A stretch of 64,000 bases of DNA, taken from Formosa agariphila KMM 3901. Its GTDB lineage: Bacteria; Bacteroidota; Bacteroidia; Flavobacteriales; Flavobacteriaceae. The translations under genes were made by a program, and so were the position numbers. Every line of letters starts with the position of its first letter. The first letter of the stretch is position 1. The notes under the pieces are model-generated. The model had not been told where the DNA came from. It did no database searches and saw only the letters and a program-made list of their open reading frames with translations. This document shows positions 18,935 to 26,534 of the stretch, piece by piece. The stretch is from contig NZ_HG315671.1 in the NCBI RefSeq assembly GCF_000723205.1, positions 508,851 through 572,850 on the forward strand. The letters are read 5' to 3'.

Positions 18935-20104
18935 ATGCCCGACCTTAATTTTCTGGCTCCAGTACCCGAAGTTGTTTTGGCTCATAACGAGTTATTGTCG
19001 CCACAAGCCTTCGGACAAAAATTAAAAATACATTCTAAACAAAGCGGTATGCCAGACCTTCAGGGTGTGGATATCGCCATTGTTGGTGTTTTAGAAAATC
19101 GAAACGATAGTAACTATATCGGAGAAGATTTCAACTTAAACGAAATTCGTAGCGCTTTATATAAACTATTTCCAGGAAGCTGGAGTACGAGTATCGCCGA
19201 TTTAGGAGATATATATAAAGGAGAAACTGTAGAGGATACATACTTTGCATTAAAAGAAACAGTTTCAGAATTAGTAAAATTAAAAATTATTCCAGTGGTT
19301 CTTGGCGGAAGTCAGGATCTTACTTATCCCATGTATCGTGCATTCGATAGTCTTATTCCAATGGTTAATATTGTGAATGTAGATAGTAAATTCGATTTAG
19401 GAGATTTAACCCAACCTATTAAAAGTGATAGTTTTGTGGGGAAGATTGTTCTAGAAGAGCCTTATAATCTCTTTAATTACGCTACCATAGGGTATCAAAC
19501 CTATTTTAATTCGCAAGAACAGATAGATTTGATGGAAACATTATACTTTGAGGCTTATCGATTAGGACAAGTGTCTAACGATATTACTCTAGTAGAGCCG
19601 GTTATGCGAGACGCTAATATAGTCTCTGTAGATTTAGGTGCCATGAAAGCTTCAGAAGTCAGTTTAAGCCAAAAAGTCTCTCCCAACGGTTTAGATGGAA
19701 AAGAAATATGTGCCATAACACGTTACGCAGGAATAAGTAATAAAGTAAGTGCTTTAGGGATTTTTGAATATAAAAGCTCCCAAGACGATGAAATTACTTC
19801 TGTTTTAATCTCCCAAATGATTTGGTACTTTATAGAAGGTGTTAATAATAGAGTAGATGATAGCGACTTTAAAGACGAACATATCTATCAAAAATTTATA
19901 ACTCTAGTTGATTCTCAGGAACTTGTTTTTTATAAAAGTATAAAAACAGGACGTTGGTGGATCGAGATTCCTTTTTTAAATGAAATCAATAATAAATTAA
20001 AAAGACATACGTTATTACCATGTATGCATCAAGATTATTTGGATGCCTGTAACAATCAAGTTCCTGAAAGATGGTTTAAGGCATATCAGAAAAATTGCGT
20101 TTAA
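18935..20104 (+). CDS. Arginase/formiminoglutamase-fold protein lacking metal ligands
   Basis: 389 residues of ureohydrolase fold, often labelled formimidoylglutamase. The motif positions are recognisable but altered. The GGDHS-type motif reads GGSQD (124-128), so the histidine is lost. The DAHxD motif reads D150-S-K-F-D154, again without histidine. The SxDxDxxDP motif reads SVDLGAMKASE around D233. Four of the usual six manganese ligands therefore appear missing, which argues against hydrolase activity. It starts two bases after topA and precedes gldK by 169 bases, an order I recall as recurring in gliding Flavobacteria. Role unknown, possibly structural or regulatory. Confidence 0.8.
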   Translation: MPDLNFLAPVPEVVLAHNELLSPQAFGQKLKIHSKQSGMPDLQGVDIAIVGVLENRNDSNYIGEDFNLNEIRSALYKLFPGSWSTSIADLGDIYKGETVEDTYFALKETVSELVKLKIIPVVLGGSQDLTYPMYRAFDSLIPMVNIVNVDSKFDLGDLTQPIKSDSFVGKIVLEEPYNLFNYATIGYQTYFNSQEQIDLMETLYFEAYRLGQVSNDITLVEPVMRDANIVSVDLGAMKASEVSLSQKVSPNGLDGKEICAITRYAGISNKVSALGIFEYKSSQDDEITSVLISQMIWYFIEGVNNRVDDSDFKDEHIYQKFITLVDSQELVFYKSIKTGRWWIEIPFLNEINNKLKRHTLLPCMHQDYLDACNNQVPERWFKAYQKNCV

Positions 20105-20200
20105 AGGTCCAAAATATTGGATGAAATTAGTCGAAATTACCGTTTCGGTCGTTTAAATGCTTTTTTTTACGATAAAATGCACATCTTTTCCCTTTAAAAA

Positions 20201-20231
20201 TTGCTTATTAGAAAATATATAAATATGTTTA
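20201..20231 (+). promoter_or_regulatory. Candidate promoter of the gldKLMN operon
   Basis: TTG (20201-20203), 20-base spacer and TATGTTTA (20224-20231), one mismatch to TAnnTTTG, about 45 bases before gldK. The spacing is right. Confidence 0.45.
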
Positions 20232-20273
20232 CACTTTCAAAATTTAGGCACTAACTATAACCTTAAGTTTTCT

Positions 20274-21638
20274 ATGGATATGAAAAAAATACTATTATTA
20301 ACAATTGTGGTAACGGTCTTGTTTAGTTGTGGTTCAAGCGACAGAGGAGAACTTACCGGAGTGAGAGGAAAAAAATGGCACCCAGAAAAGCCATACGGAA
20401 TGGCATTAGTTCCTGGTGGGTCTTTTATTATGGGTAAAGCTGATGACGATTTAGCGAGTATTCAAGACGCACCGTCTAAAACAGTTACTGTTCGTGCATT
20501 CTATATGGACGAAACAGAAATTACAAACAGCGAGTACAGACAGTTTGTAAATTGGGTACGTGATTCTATTATTAGAACAAAATTAGCAGTATTAGCTGAT
20601 GAAGTTGGAATTACACCTGAAGATGGAGGTATTGGTGAGTATGCATTTACAGATGCAGATACTGCTAGTATGACCGTTTACGAAAAGTATATGCTAGATA
20701 ATTATAGCGGAATGGGACCAACAGGGCACGAAGGCCGTAAATTAAATAAGAACGTAGATCTTATTTATGAAGAGTCTGAATACCCAGATGAATATTACGC
20801 TGAAGTGATGGACACTATGCATATTCCATTAGAGGAGTCTTATAATGGACAACGTACTTGGGATGTAAATAAATTCAAGTTCCAATTCTCTTACCTAGAC
20901 ATTCAAAAAGCCGCTAAAGACAGAACTTTAAAGCGTAGCGATGTTGTAATGCAAGAAGAAATTATGGTATATCCAGATACAACAGCTTGGATTAGAGATT
21001 TTGCATACTCTTATAATGAGCCAATGCATAACGATTATTTCTGGCATGATGCTTATGGAGAATACCCAGTAGTAGGTGTAAGTTGGAAACAAGCAAATGC
21101 ATTTTGCCAATGGAGAACTTTATACAAAAATTCATATCAAAAAGATAAAAACAGACAACTTGTAAACTCATTCAGATTACCATCTGAAGCAGAGTGGGAG
21201 TATGCTGCCCGTGGTGGTTTACAAGCTGCAACATTCCCTTGGGGAGGACCTTATGCTAAAGACGATAGAGGTTGTTTCTTAGCAAACTTTAAACCTTTAA
21301 GAGGAGATTACGCAGCAGATGAAGCTTTATATACTGTAGAGGCTAAGTCTTACGAACCTAACGATTACAACTTATATAACATGGCTGGAAATGTAGCAGA
21401 ATGGGTATATTCTTCTTACGATCCTGCCTCTTACGAGTATTCTTCAACTATTAACCCAAGTGTTAACGATAACGAAAACCAACGTAAAGTAGTTAGAGGT
21501 GGTTCTTGGAAAGATGTTGCATATTTCTTACAAGTAAGTTCAAGAGATTACGAGTATGCCGATTCAGCAAGAAGCTACATTGGTTTTAGAACTGTTCAAG
21601 ATTACATGGGAACAGACATTACTCGTGGTGGAAAATAA
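20274..21638 (+). CDS. gldK: Gliding motility / type IX secretion lipoprotein GldK (PorK)
   Basis: Outer-membrane lipoprotein that forms, with GldN, the periplasmic ring of the type IX secretion system. 454 residues from the first ATG. The second ATG at 20280 (MKKILLLT) is the likelier start. Lipobox LFSC with the acylated Cys at residue 19 of the longer reading. The body is a formylglycine-generating-enzyme-like (sulfatase-modifying factor) fold: GGSFIMGKADDD, FRLPSEAEWEYAARGG, NMAGNVAEWV, RGGSWKDVAYF, YIGFRTV. The paired cysteines of active FGE are absent from the C-terminal segment, so it should be structural. First gene of gldK-L-M-N. Confidence 0.97.
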   Translation: MDMKKILLLTIVVTVLFSCGSSDRGELTGVRGKKWHPEKPYGMALVPGGSFIMGKADDDLASIQDAPSKTVTVRAFYMDETEITNSEYRQFVNWVRDSIIRTKLAVLADEVGITPEDGGIGEYAFTDADTASMTVYEKYMLDNYSGMGPTGHEGRKLNKNVDLIYEESEYPDEYYAEVMDTMHIPLEESYNGQRTWDVNKFKFQFSYLDIQKAAKDRTLKRSDVVMQEEIMVYPDTTAWIRDFAYSYNEPMHNDYFWHDAYGEYPVVGVSWKQANAFCQWRTLYKNSYQKDKNRQLVNSFRLPSEAEWEYAARGGLQAATFPWGGPYAKDDRGCFLANFKPLRGDYAADEALYTVEAKSYEPNDYNLYNMAGNVAEWVYSSYDPASYEYSSTINPSVNDNENQRKVVRGGSWKDVAYFLQVSSRDYEYADSARSYIGFRTVQDYMGTDITRGGK

Positions 21639-21709
21639 TTAATTAGAACCCAATATATTAACCTATTATTAATCAACCTTTTTAGAAAAAAAGCTTAAAA
21701 ATCAAAATT

Positions 21710-22357
21710 ATGGCACAATCAAAAGCATTCAAGAAATTTATTAATATGTCCTATGGTTTAGGAGCATCAGTAGTAATTATCGGAGCATTATTTAAAATTA
21801 CACATTTTGAATTAGGTCCTTTAACTGGTAACGTGATGTTAACCATTGGTCTTGTAGCGGAAGCAATTATTTTCGCAATATCTGCATTCGAACCTGTAGA
21901 CAACGAGTTAGATTGGTCTTTAGTATACCCAGAATTAGCTGGTGGTGTAGCAACTGTTAAAGGTAAAAAAGAAGAACCTAAAGATGCAGATGGTTTATTA
22001 TCTAAGAAATTAGACAACTTATTAAAAGACGCTAAAATTGATGCTCAATTAATGTCAAGTTTAGGTGCTAGTATTAAAAACTTCGAAGGAGCAGCAAAAG
22101 GGATTGGCCCAGCTGTAGATTCTATTGCTTCTACAAAAAAATACGGTGAAGAAATGTCTATTGCCGCTGCACAAATGGAGTCTTTAAATAGCCTTTACAA
22201 AGTACAGTTAGAGAGCGCAAGCCGTCAAGCTTCAATCAACAAGGAATCTGTTGAAAATGCTCAAAAATTAAAAGAACAAATGGAATCTTTAGCATCTAAC
22301 TTATCATCTTTAAATGGTGTATACGGTGGAATGCTTACTGCAATGAATAAAAAATAA
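21710..22357 (+). CDS. gldL: Type IX secretion motor protein GldL (PorL)
   Basis: Inner-membrane half of the proton-driven GldLM motor that powers type IX secretion and gliding. 215 residues with two N-terminal membrane helices (about 13-32 and 40-61). The second contains the acidic residue of VAEAIIFAISAFEP typical of proton-conducting stators. A long cytoplasmic helical tail (about 95-215) follows. Gap to gldK 71 bases, to gldM 54 bases, no terminator between them. Confidence 0.97.
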   Translation: MAQSKAFKKFINMSYGLGASVVIIGALFKITHFELGPLTGNVMLTIGLVAEAIIFAISAFEPVDNELDWSLVYPELAGGVATVKGKKEEPKDADGLLSKKLDNLLKDAKIDAQLMSSLGASIKNFEGAAKGIGPAVDSIASTKKYGEEMSIAAAQMESLNSLYKVQLESASRQASINKESVENAQKLKEQMESLASNLSSLNGVYGGMLTAMNKK

Positions 22358-22411
22358 TTACTAATTAGAATATAAAGTTCTATAACTAATAACTTAAATA
22401 ACTAATTAGAA

Positions 22412-23974
22412 ATGGCAGGAGGAAATTTATCTGCAAGGCAGAAAATGATAAACTTGATGTATTTAATCTTCATTGCGATGTTAGCTTTGAATATGTCAAA
22501 AGAGGTGCTTTCAGCATTTGGATTAATGAACGAAAAATTAGTAGACTCTAATCAAGCAGCTACTAGTAGAAACCAAGCATTACTGACTAGTTTAGCAGTA
22601 AAGGCCGAAGAACAACCTGAAAAATTTAAACCGTTAAAAGATAAAGCAACTCAATTAGGTGTTTTAGCAGATGATTTTAACTCATACTTAGAAGGTTTAA
22701 AAGGGAAAATGCTAGAAAAATCTGAAGATCCTACAGATTACGAAACTATGGATAAAGCAGATTTCTTAGATAATTATTTCTTTAAAGGAGATGGTTATAA
22801 AGAAGGTGGAGAAGAATTTTTAAACGAAATTACTACCTTTAGAGAAGGTGTAGTAGCGTTATTAAAATCTGATCCAAAATTAGCTCCAGCAGCAGAAAGT
22901 GTAGAAAAAGAATTTAGTACAGCTCCTGTTACAAACAGAGATGGGAAAGAAGTTGCATGGTTAGATTATAACTACCAAGGATTTCCTTTAGTTGCTTCTT
23001 TAACTAAAATTACTCAATTACAATCAGATGTTAAGACAACTGCTTCAGATGTGTTAAACAGAATGTTATCTGGGTCTTTAGCTGCAGAAGCGTCTATGAC
23101 AAACTATACAACGTTATTAGAAACTACAAAATCAGCATACTTTAATGGTGAAACTTTTGATGGTAACATTGTATTAGGACGTAAAGATGGATCTACTAAA
23201 CCAAACAAAGTTGAATTAACTTTAGATGGAAGACCATTAACAACAGATCAGTATACTGTAGAAGATGGTAAAGTAAAATTAAAATTTGGTACAGGAAGTG
23301 CTGGAGAACATGTTATTGAAGGGAAATTAACATTCTTACAAGATGGTGAGTCTGTAGAAGTTCCTGTAAAATCTACATTCGCTACAATTCCAATGCCAAA
23401 TGCAGCTACTATTTCAGCAGATAAAATGAATGTAGTTTATCGTGGTGTTGCTAACCCAATGACTATTTCTTTCGCAGGTATTGCAGACAATAAAGTTAAT
23501 GCAAGCGCACCTGGTTTAAAGAAAGGTTCTGGAGTTGGTAAATATGTAATGAATCCAGGTTCTGGAAGAGAAGTTACTATTAACGTAACAGGTACTTTAC
23601 CTGACGGTAAACCAGTATCTGATAAAGCAACATTCAGAATTAAAGATATTCCAAGTCCAACAGGAACAATTCGTGGAGAAGATGGCAATGTTTCTATGCA
23701 ACGTAACAGTTTAGAAATTGCTACTATTGGTGCGAAGTTAGACGATTTCGATTTCGATTTACCTTTAAGTGTAACATCGTTTAAAATTAAAATCCCTGGA
23801 CAACCAACTATTACAGTAGGAGGAACTAAACTTAATAGTAAAGCTGCAGCTGCTTTACGTAAAGCAAGACGTGGTGATGCTGTAACAATTTTCGATATTA
23901 AAGCTCAAATTAGCGGAAATTCATCGTACAAATTGAAAAAAGTATCTCCAATTTTAATCGAGCTTTCTAACTAA
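22412..23974 (+). CDS. gldM: Type IX secretion motor protein GldM (PorM)
   Basis: Rotating periplasmic shaft of the motor, anchored by one N-terminal membrane helix (about 12-36, opening AGGNLSARQKMINLMYLIFI) that sits inside the GldL ring. The rest (about 40-520) is periplasmic: a helical first domain followed by Ig-like beta domains, ending in the domain expected to contact the GldKN ring. 520 residues is the usual length. Third gene of the operon. Confidence 0.98.
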   Translation: MAGGNLSARQKMINLMYLIFIAMLALNMSKEVLSAFGLMNEKLVDSNQAATSRNQALLTSLAVKAEEQPEKFKPLKDKATQLGVLADDFNSYLEGLKGKMLEKSEDPTDYETMDKADFLDNYFFKGDGYKEGGEEFLNEITTFREGVVALLKSDPKLAPAAESVEKEFSTAPVTNRDGKEVAWLDYNYQGFPLVASLTKITQLQSDVKTTASDVLNRMLSGSLAAEASMTNYTTLLETTKSAYFNGETFDGNIVLGRKDGSTKPNKVELTLDGRPLTTDQYTVEDGKVKLKFGTGSAGEHVIEGKLTFLQDGESVEVPVKSTFATIPMPNAATISADKMNVVYRGVANPMTISFAGIADNKVNASAPGLKKGSGVGKYVMNPGSGREVTINVTGTLPDGKPVSDKATFRIKDIPSPTGTIRGEDGNVSMQRNSLEIATIGAKLDDFDFDLPLSVTSFKIKIPGQPTITVGGTKLNSKAAAALRKARRGDAVTIFDIKAQISGNSSYKLKKVSPILIELSN

Positions 23975-24031
23975 TTAAAATTTTAAGCATCTCGAAATAA
24001 AGATATGCACAACATTTTAAATTTATAGACA

Positions 24032-24922
24032 ATGAATTATAAAAGTTTTTTATTAACCCTAAGTTTCATCTTGGTTGCTTCTGCTTCTTTCGCTCAAGCA
24101 AACATATTAAATGCAAAAAGTCCTGATGAAATTGGAGAGAGAACTGATGCTCAAAAAGCATTAGATAATGATAAACCATTAGAATATGGTTATGTAGACG
24201 ATCGTGACTTATTGTTTTCTAAGATGGTTTGGGAAAAAGTTGTGTTAGACGAGCGTGTAAACTTTCCGTTATATTATCCAGTAGATACTAATAACATTGG
24301 TAGTAACAGACGTTCGCTTTATGATGTGCTTTTAAGAAGTATTAAAAAAGGTGAAATCAAAAATATTTACGACGATTCTTATTTTACAACAAAAAGAACC
24401 TTAGGAGATATTCAAGATGCCTTAGCTCTAGTAGATACAACAGATATTGGTTTCGAGCAATATAATGCTGAAGGTACTGTTGATGCACAATACATTAGAA
24501 AAAGAGAAATCTCTGCCTACGATATTACTGAATATTGGATTAAAGGATTATGGTATTTCGATAAGCGTCAGTCTGAGTTAAAATACCGTTTATTAGGTAT
24601 TGCTCCGGTAGCTCCAGATGTTAACTTCATCGATTCAGATACTCCAGAATTAATTCCATTATTTTGGGTATTCTATCCAGATGCACGTCAGGTGTTACAT
24701 GAAGCTAAAGCCTTTAATGGTAGTAATAGCGCCGTGCCATTTTCTTTCGATCATATCTTAAACTCTAGACGTTTTAATGGATATATCTTTAAAGAAGAGA
24801 ATGTATTTGGAGATCGTAAGGTTGAAGAATATATCGCTGATAATGCTTTAATGCAATTATTAGAATCTGATAGAATTAAAGAAAATATTAGAAACTTTGA
24901 ATTAGATATGTGGTCTTACTAA
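24032..24922 (+). CDS. gldN: Gliding motility / type IX secretion protein GldN (PorN)
   Basis: Periplasmic partner of GldK in the type IX ring. 296 residues with a cleavable signal peptide (MNYKSFLLTLSFILVASASFAQ). The mature protein shows family segments YGYVDDRDLLFSKMVWEKVVLDERVN (about 53-78, here quoted in part), ISAYDITEYWIKGLWYFDKR and FWVFYPDARQVLHEAKAFN. Last gene of gldKLMN. A strong hairpin terminator follows 20 bases after the stop. No gldO-like second copy is present here. Confidence 0.96.
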   Translation: MNYKSFLLTLSFILVASASFAQANILNAKSPDEIGERTDAQKALDNDKPLEYGYVDDRDLLFSKMVWEKVVLDERVNFPLYYPVDTNNIGSNRRSLYDVLLRSIKKGEIKNIYDDSYFTTKRTLGDIQDALALVDTTDIGFEQYNAEGTVDAQYIRKREISAYDITEYWIKGLWYFDKRQSELKYRLLGIAPVAPDVNFIDSDTPELIPLFWVFYPDARQVLHEAKAFNGSNSAVPFSFDHILNSRRFNGYIFKEENVFGDRKVEEYIADNALMQLLESDRIKENIRNFELDMWSY

Positions 24923-24943
24923 CATCACAACATCTTATCTTAT

Positions 24944-24974
24944 AAAAAAGGCTCGCAATTTGCGAGCCTTTTTT
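24944..24974 (+). terminator. Terminator of gldKLMN
   Basis: Stem GGCTCGC/GCGAGCC (24950-24956 with 24962-24968), five-base loop, preceded by A6 and followed by T6. Confidence 0.92.
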
Positions 24975-25005
24975 GTTTACTCATATTTTAAACACTGTAT
25001 CTTTG
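24972..25005 (+). promoter_or_regulatory. Promoter of the FAD oxidoreductase, probably leaderless
   Basis: TTTG (24972-24975), 22-base spacer, TATCTTTG (24998-25005), a perfect match. The -7 element ends only four bases before the ATG at 25010, so transcription should start at or next to the start codon. Confidence 0.6.
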
Positions 25006-25009
25006 CAGC

Positions 25010-26059
25010 ATGAAAGAAGTAGATTATTTAATTGTAGGATGTGGGTTTGCAGGCGTGTCTTTTATAGAAGAAGCAAAAGCTAATAATAAATCGGTTTTGG
25101 TTTTCGATGATCAATCGCAACGATCGTCAACTGTAGCTGGAGGTATGTATAATCCTGTTGTTTTAAAACGATTTACTGCAGTTTGGAAAAGTCAGGAGCA
25201 ATTAGACTTAGCATTGCCATTTTACAAAAATCTAGAGGCTAAATTAGGTGTTAATTTAGATTATAAGCTTCCTGTTTATAGACGTTTTGTATCCTCAGAA
25301 GAACAAAACAATTGGTTCGCAGCTTCCGATAAACCTAATGTAGGCGAATTTATTTCTACTAAACTAATTAAGAATACAAACCAAGCCATTGCTGCCGATT
25401 TTGGTTATGGCGAAGTTTTACAAACAGGTCGAATAGATTCAGCTTTACTGATGTCGTCTTATAGAGCCTATTTAAAATTGAACGATGAGTTGAATGAAAG
25501 TAGCTTTCAGTATAACGATTTAGAAGCTACAGACACTGGATATATCTATCACGATGTTAAAGCTAAACATGTGGTTTTTGCTGAAGGTTTCGGACTAAAA
25601 CAAAATCCGTTTTTTAATTATTTACCTTTACATGGCTCTAAAGGCGAATTACTTATAATCCATGCGCCTGAATTAAAAATGGAATACTTATTAAAATCTA
25701 GCGTATTTGTAATGCCATTGGGCGACGATTTATATAAAGTAGGTGCAACTTACGAAAGAGAAGATAAAACCAATGCCATTACTGAAGCGGGAAAAAATCA
25801 GTTATTAACTAAGTTAAAAACATTTTTAAACTGCGATTTTACTATTGTAGATCAGGTAGCAGGTATTCGTCCTACTGTAAAAGATAGAAGACCTTTGGTA
25901 GGAGAACATCCAAAACATAAAAATATGTACATATTAAATGGTTTAGGTTCACGCGGCGTTATAATAGGGCCTTACGTATCTAAGGCGCTATTTAATAGTA
26001 TTGAAAATAATGGAGATTTGGATCCTGTTATAGATATTAAAAGATACCAAGACGCCTAA
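25010..26059 (+). CDS. FAD-dependent oxidoreductase (DAO / glycine-oxidase-like)
   Basis: 349-residue flavoprotein of the D-amino-acid-oxidase fold. N-terminal Rossmann motif DYLIVGCGFAGVSFIEEA (about 4-21) binds FAD. The C-terminal segment VAGIRPTVKDRRPLVGEHP followed by YILNGLGSRGVIIGP (about 285-325) is the typical second FAD contact of this superfamily. No signal peptide. Substrate cannot be named. Glycine, sarcosine or another amine are possibilities. The promoter just upstream implies separate control from gldKLMN. The stop overlaps the convergent DUF983 gene by four bases. Confidence 0.85.
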   Translation: MKEVDYLIVGCGFAGVSFIEEAKANNKSVLVFDDQSQRSSTVAGGMYNPVVLKRFTAVWKSQEQLDLALPFYKNLEAKLGVNLDYKLPVYRRFVSSEEQNNWFAASDKPNVGEFISTKLIKNTNQAIAADFGYGEVLQTGRIDSALLMSSYRAYLKLNDELNESSFQYNDLEATDTGYIYHDVKAKHVVFAEGFGLKQNPFFNYLPLHGSKGELLIIHAPELKMEYLLKSSVFVMPLGDDLYKVGATYEREDKTNAITEAGKNQLLTKLKTFLNCDFTIVDQVAGIRPTVKDRRPLVGEHPKHKNMYILNGLGSRGVIIGPYVSKALFNSIENNGDLDPVIDIKRYQDA

Positions 26060-26448
26060 TGCTCTTGTTTCTTTACTAAGTCTTTGTTATAGCTCATAAA
26101 CATATTTATCCAAATATTTCGAGACCAACGCATAATTATAGGAGTAAAAATAATTAGTGTACATACAATAGCAATAAAGGCTGTTATAAGTCCGGATCCT
26201 AAAAATAAATGGCTAATAACAAAAGCTGCAACCGCAAAAGCTATTCCTACCGCATAACTTACGTACATTGCGCCATAAAAGAAAGACGGTTCTATTTTAT
26301 ATTTAGTATTACAATGCGAACAATGTTCGTGCATTTTTAAAGTGTCCTTAAGTACATACGGATTTTTATTCACGTACATAGATTCTTGATGACATTTAGG
26401 GCAAGCGCCAGTGAAAATACTATATAGTTTCGAACCTTTTGAAAACAT
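26056..26448 (-). CDS. DUF983 zinc-ribbon membrane protein
   Basis: 130 residues from the ATG at 26448. A longer reading from a TTG at 26487 exists but adds 13 poor residues. Two CxxC pairs (ACPKCHQ and HCSHCNT) form an N-terminal zinc ribbon, followed by two membrane helices (PSFFYGAMYVSYAVGIAFAV and the next about 20 residues), the DUF983 layout. Function is not established for the family. Its 3' end overlaps the convergent oxidoreductase by four bases and its 5' end overlaps the promoter of the next, divergent ABC-F gene. Confidence 0.85.
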   Translation of the reverse strand: MFSKGSKLYSIFTGACPKCHQESMYVNKNPYVLKDTLKMHEHCSHCNTKYKIEPSFFYGAMYVSYAVGIAFAVAAFVISHLFLGSGLITAFIAIVCTLIIFTPIIMRWSRNIWINMFMSYNKDLVKKQEH

Positions 26449-26467
26449 TTTATTTAATGTATTTTTG
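26438..26467 (+). promoter_or_regulatory. Promoter of the ABC-F gene
   Basis: TTTG (26438-26441), 18-base spacer, TATTTTTG (26460-26467), a perfect TAnnTTTG about 68 bases before the ATG at 26535. Confidence 0.6.
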
Positions 26468-26534
26468 CAATCAATTTTAAAACACAAACTTAAGATTTTA
26501 TCACCTAAAGTTTGGTAACATTTGTAACAATTCT

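Noticed and set aside
18935-20104. Active formimidoylglutamase / histidine degradation enzyme
   Set aside because: Metal-ligand motifs are altered at both histidines and no other hut gene is near.
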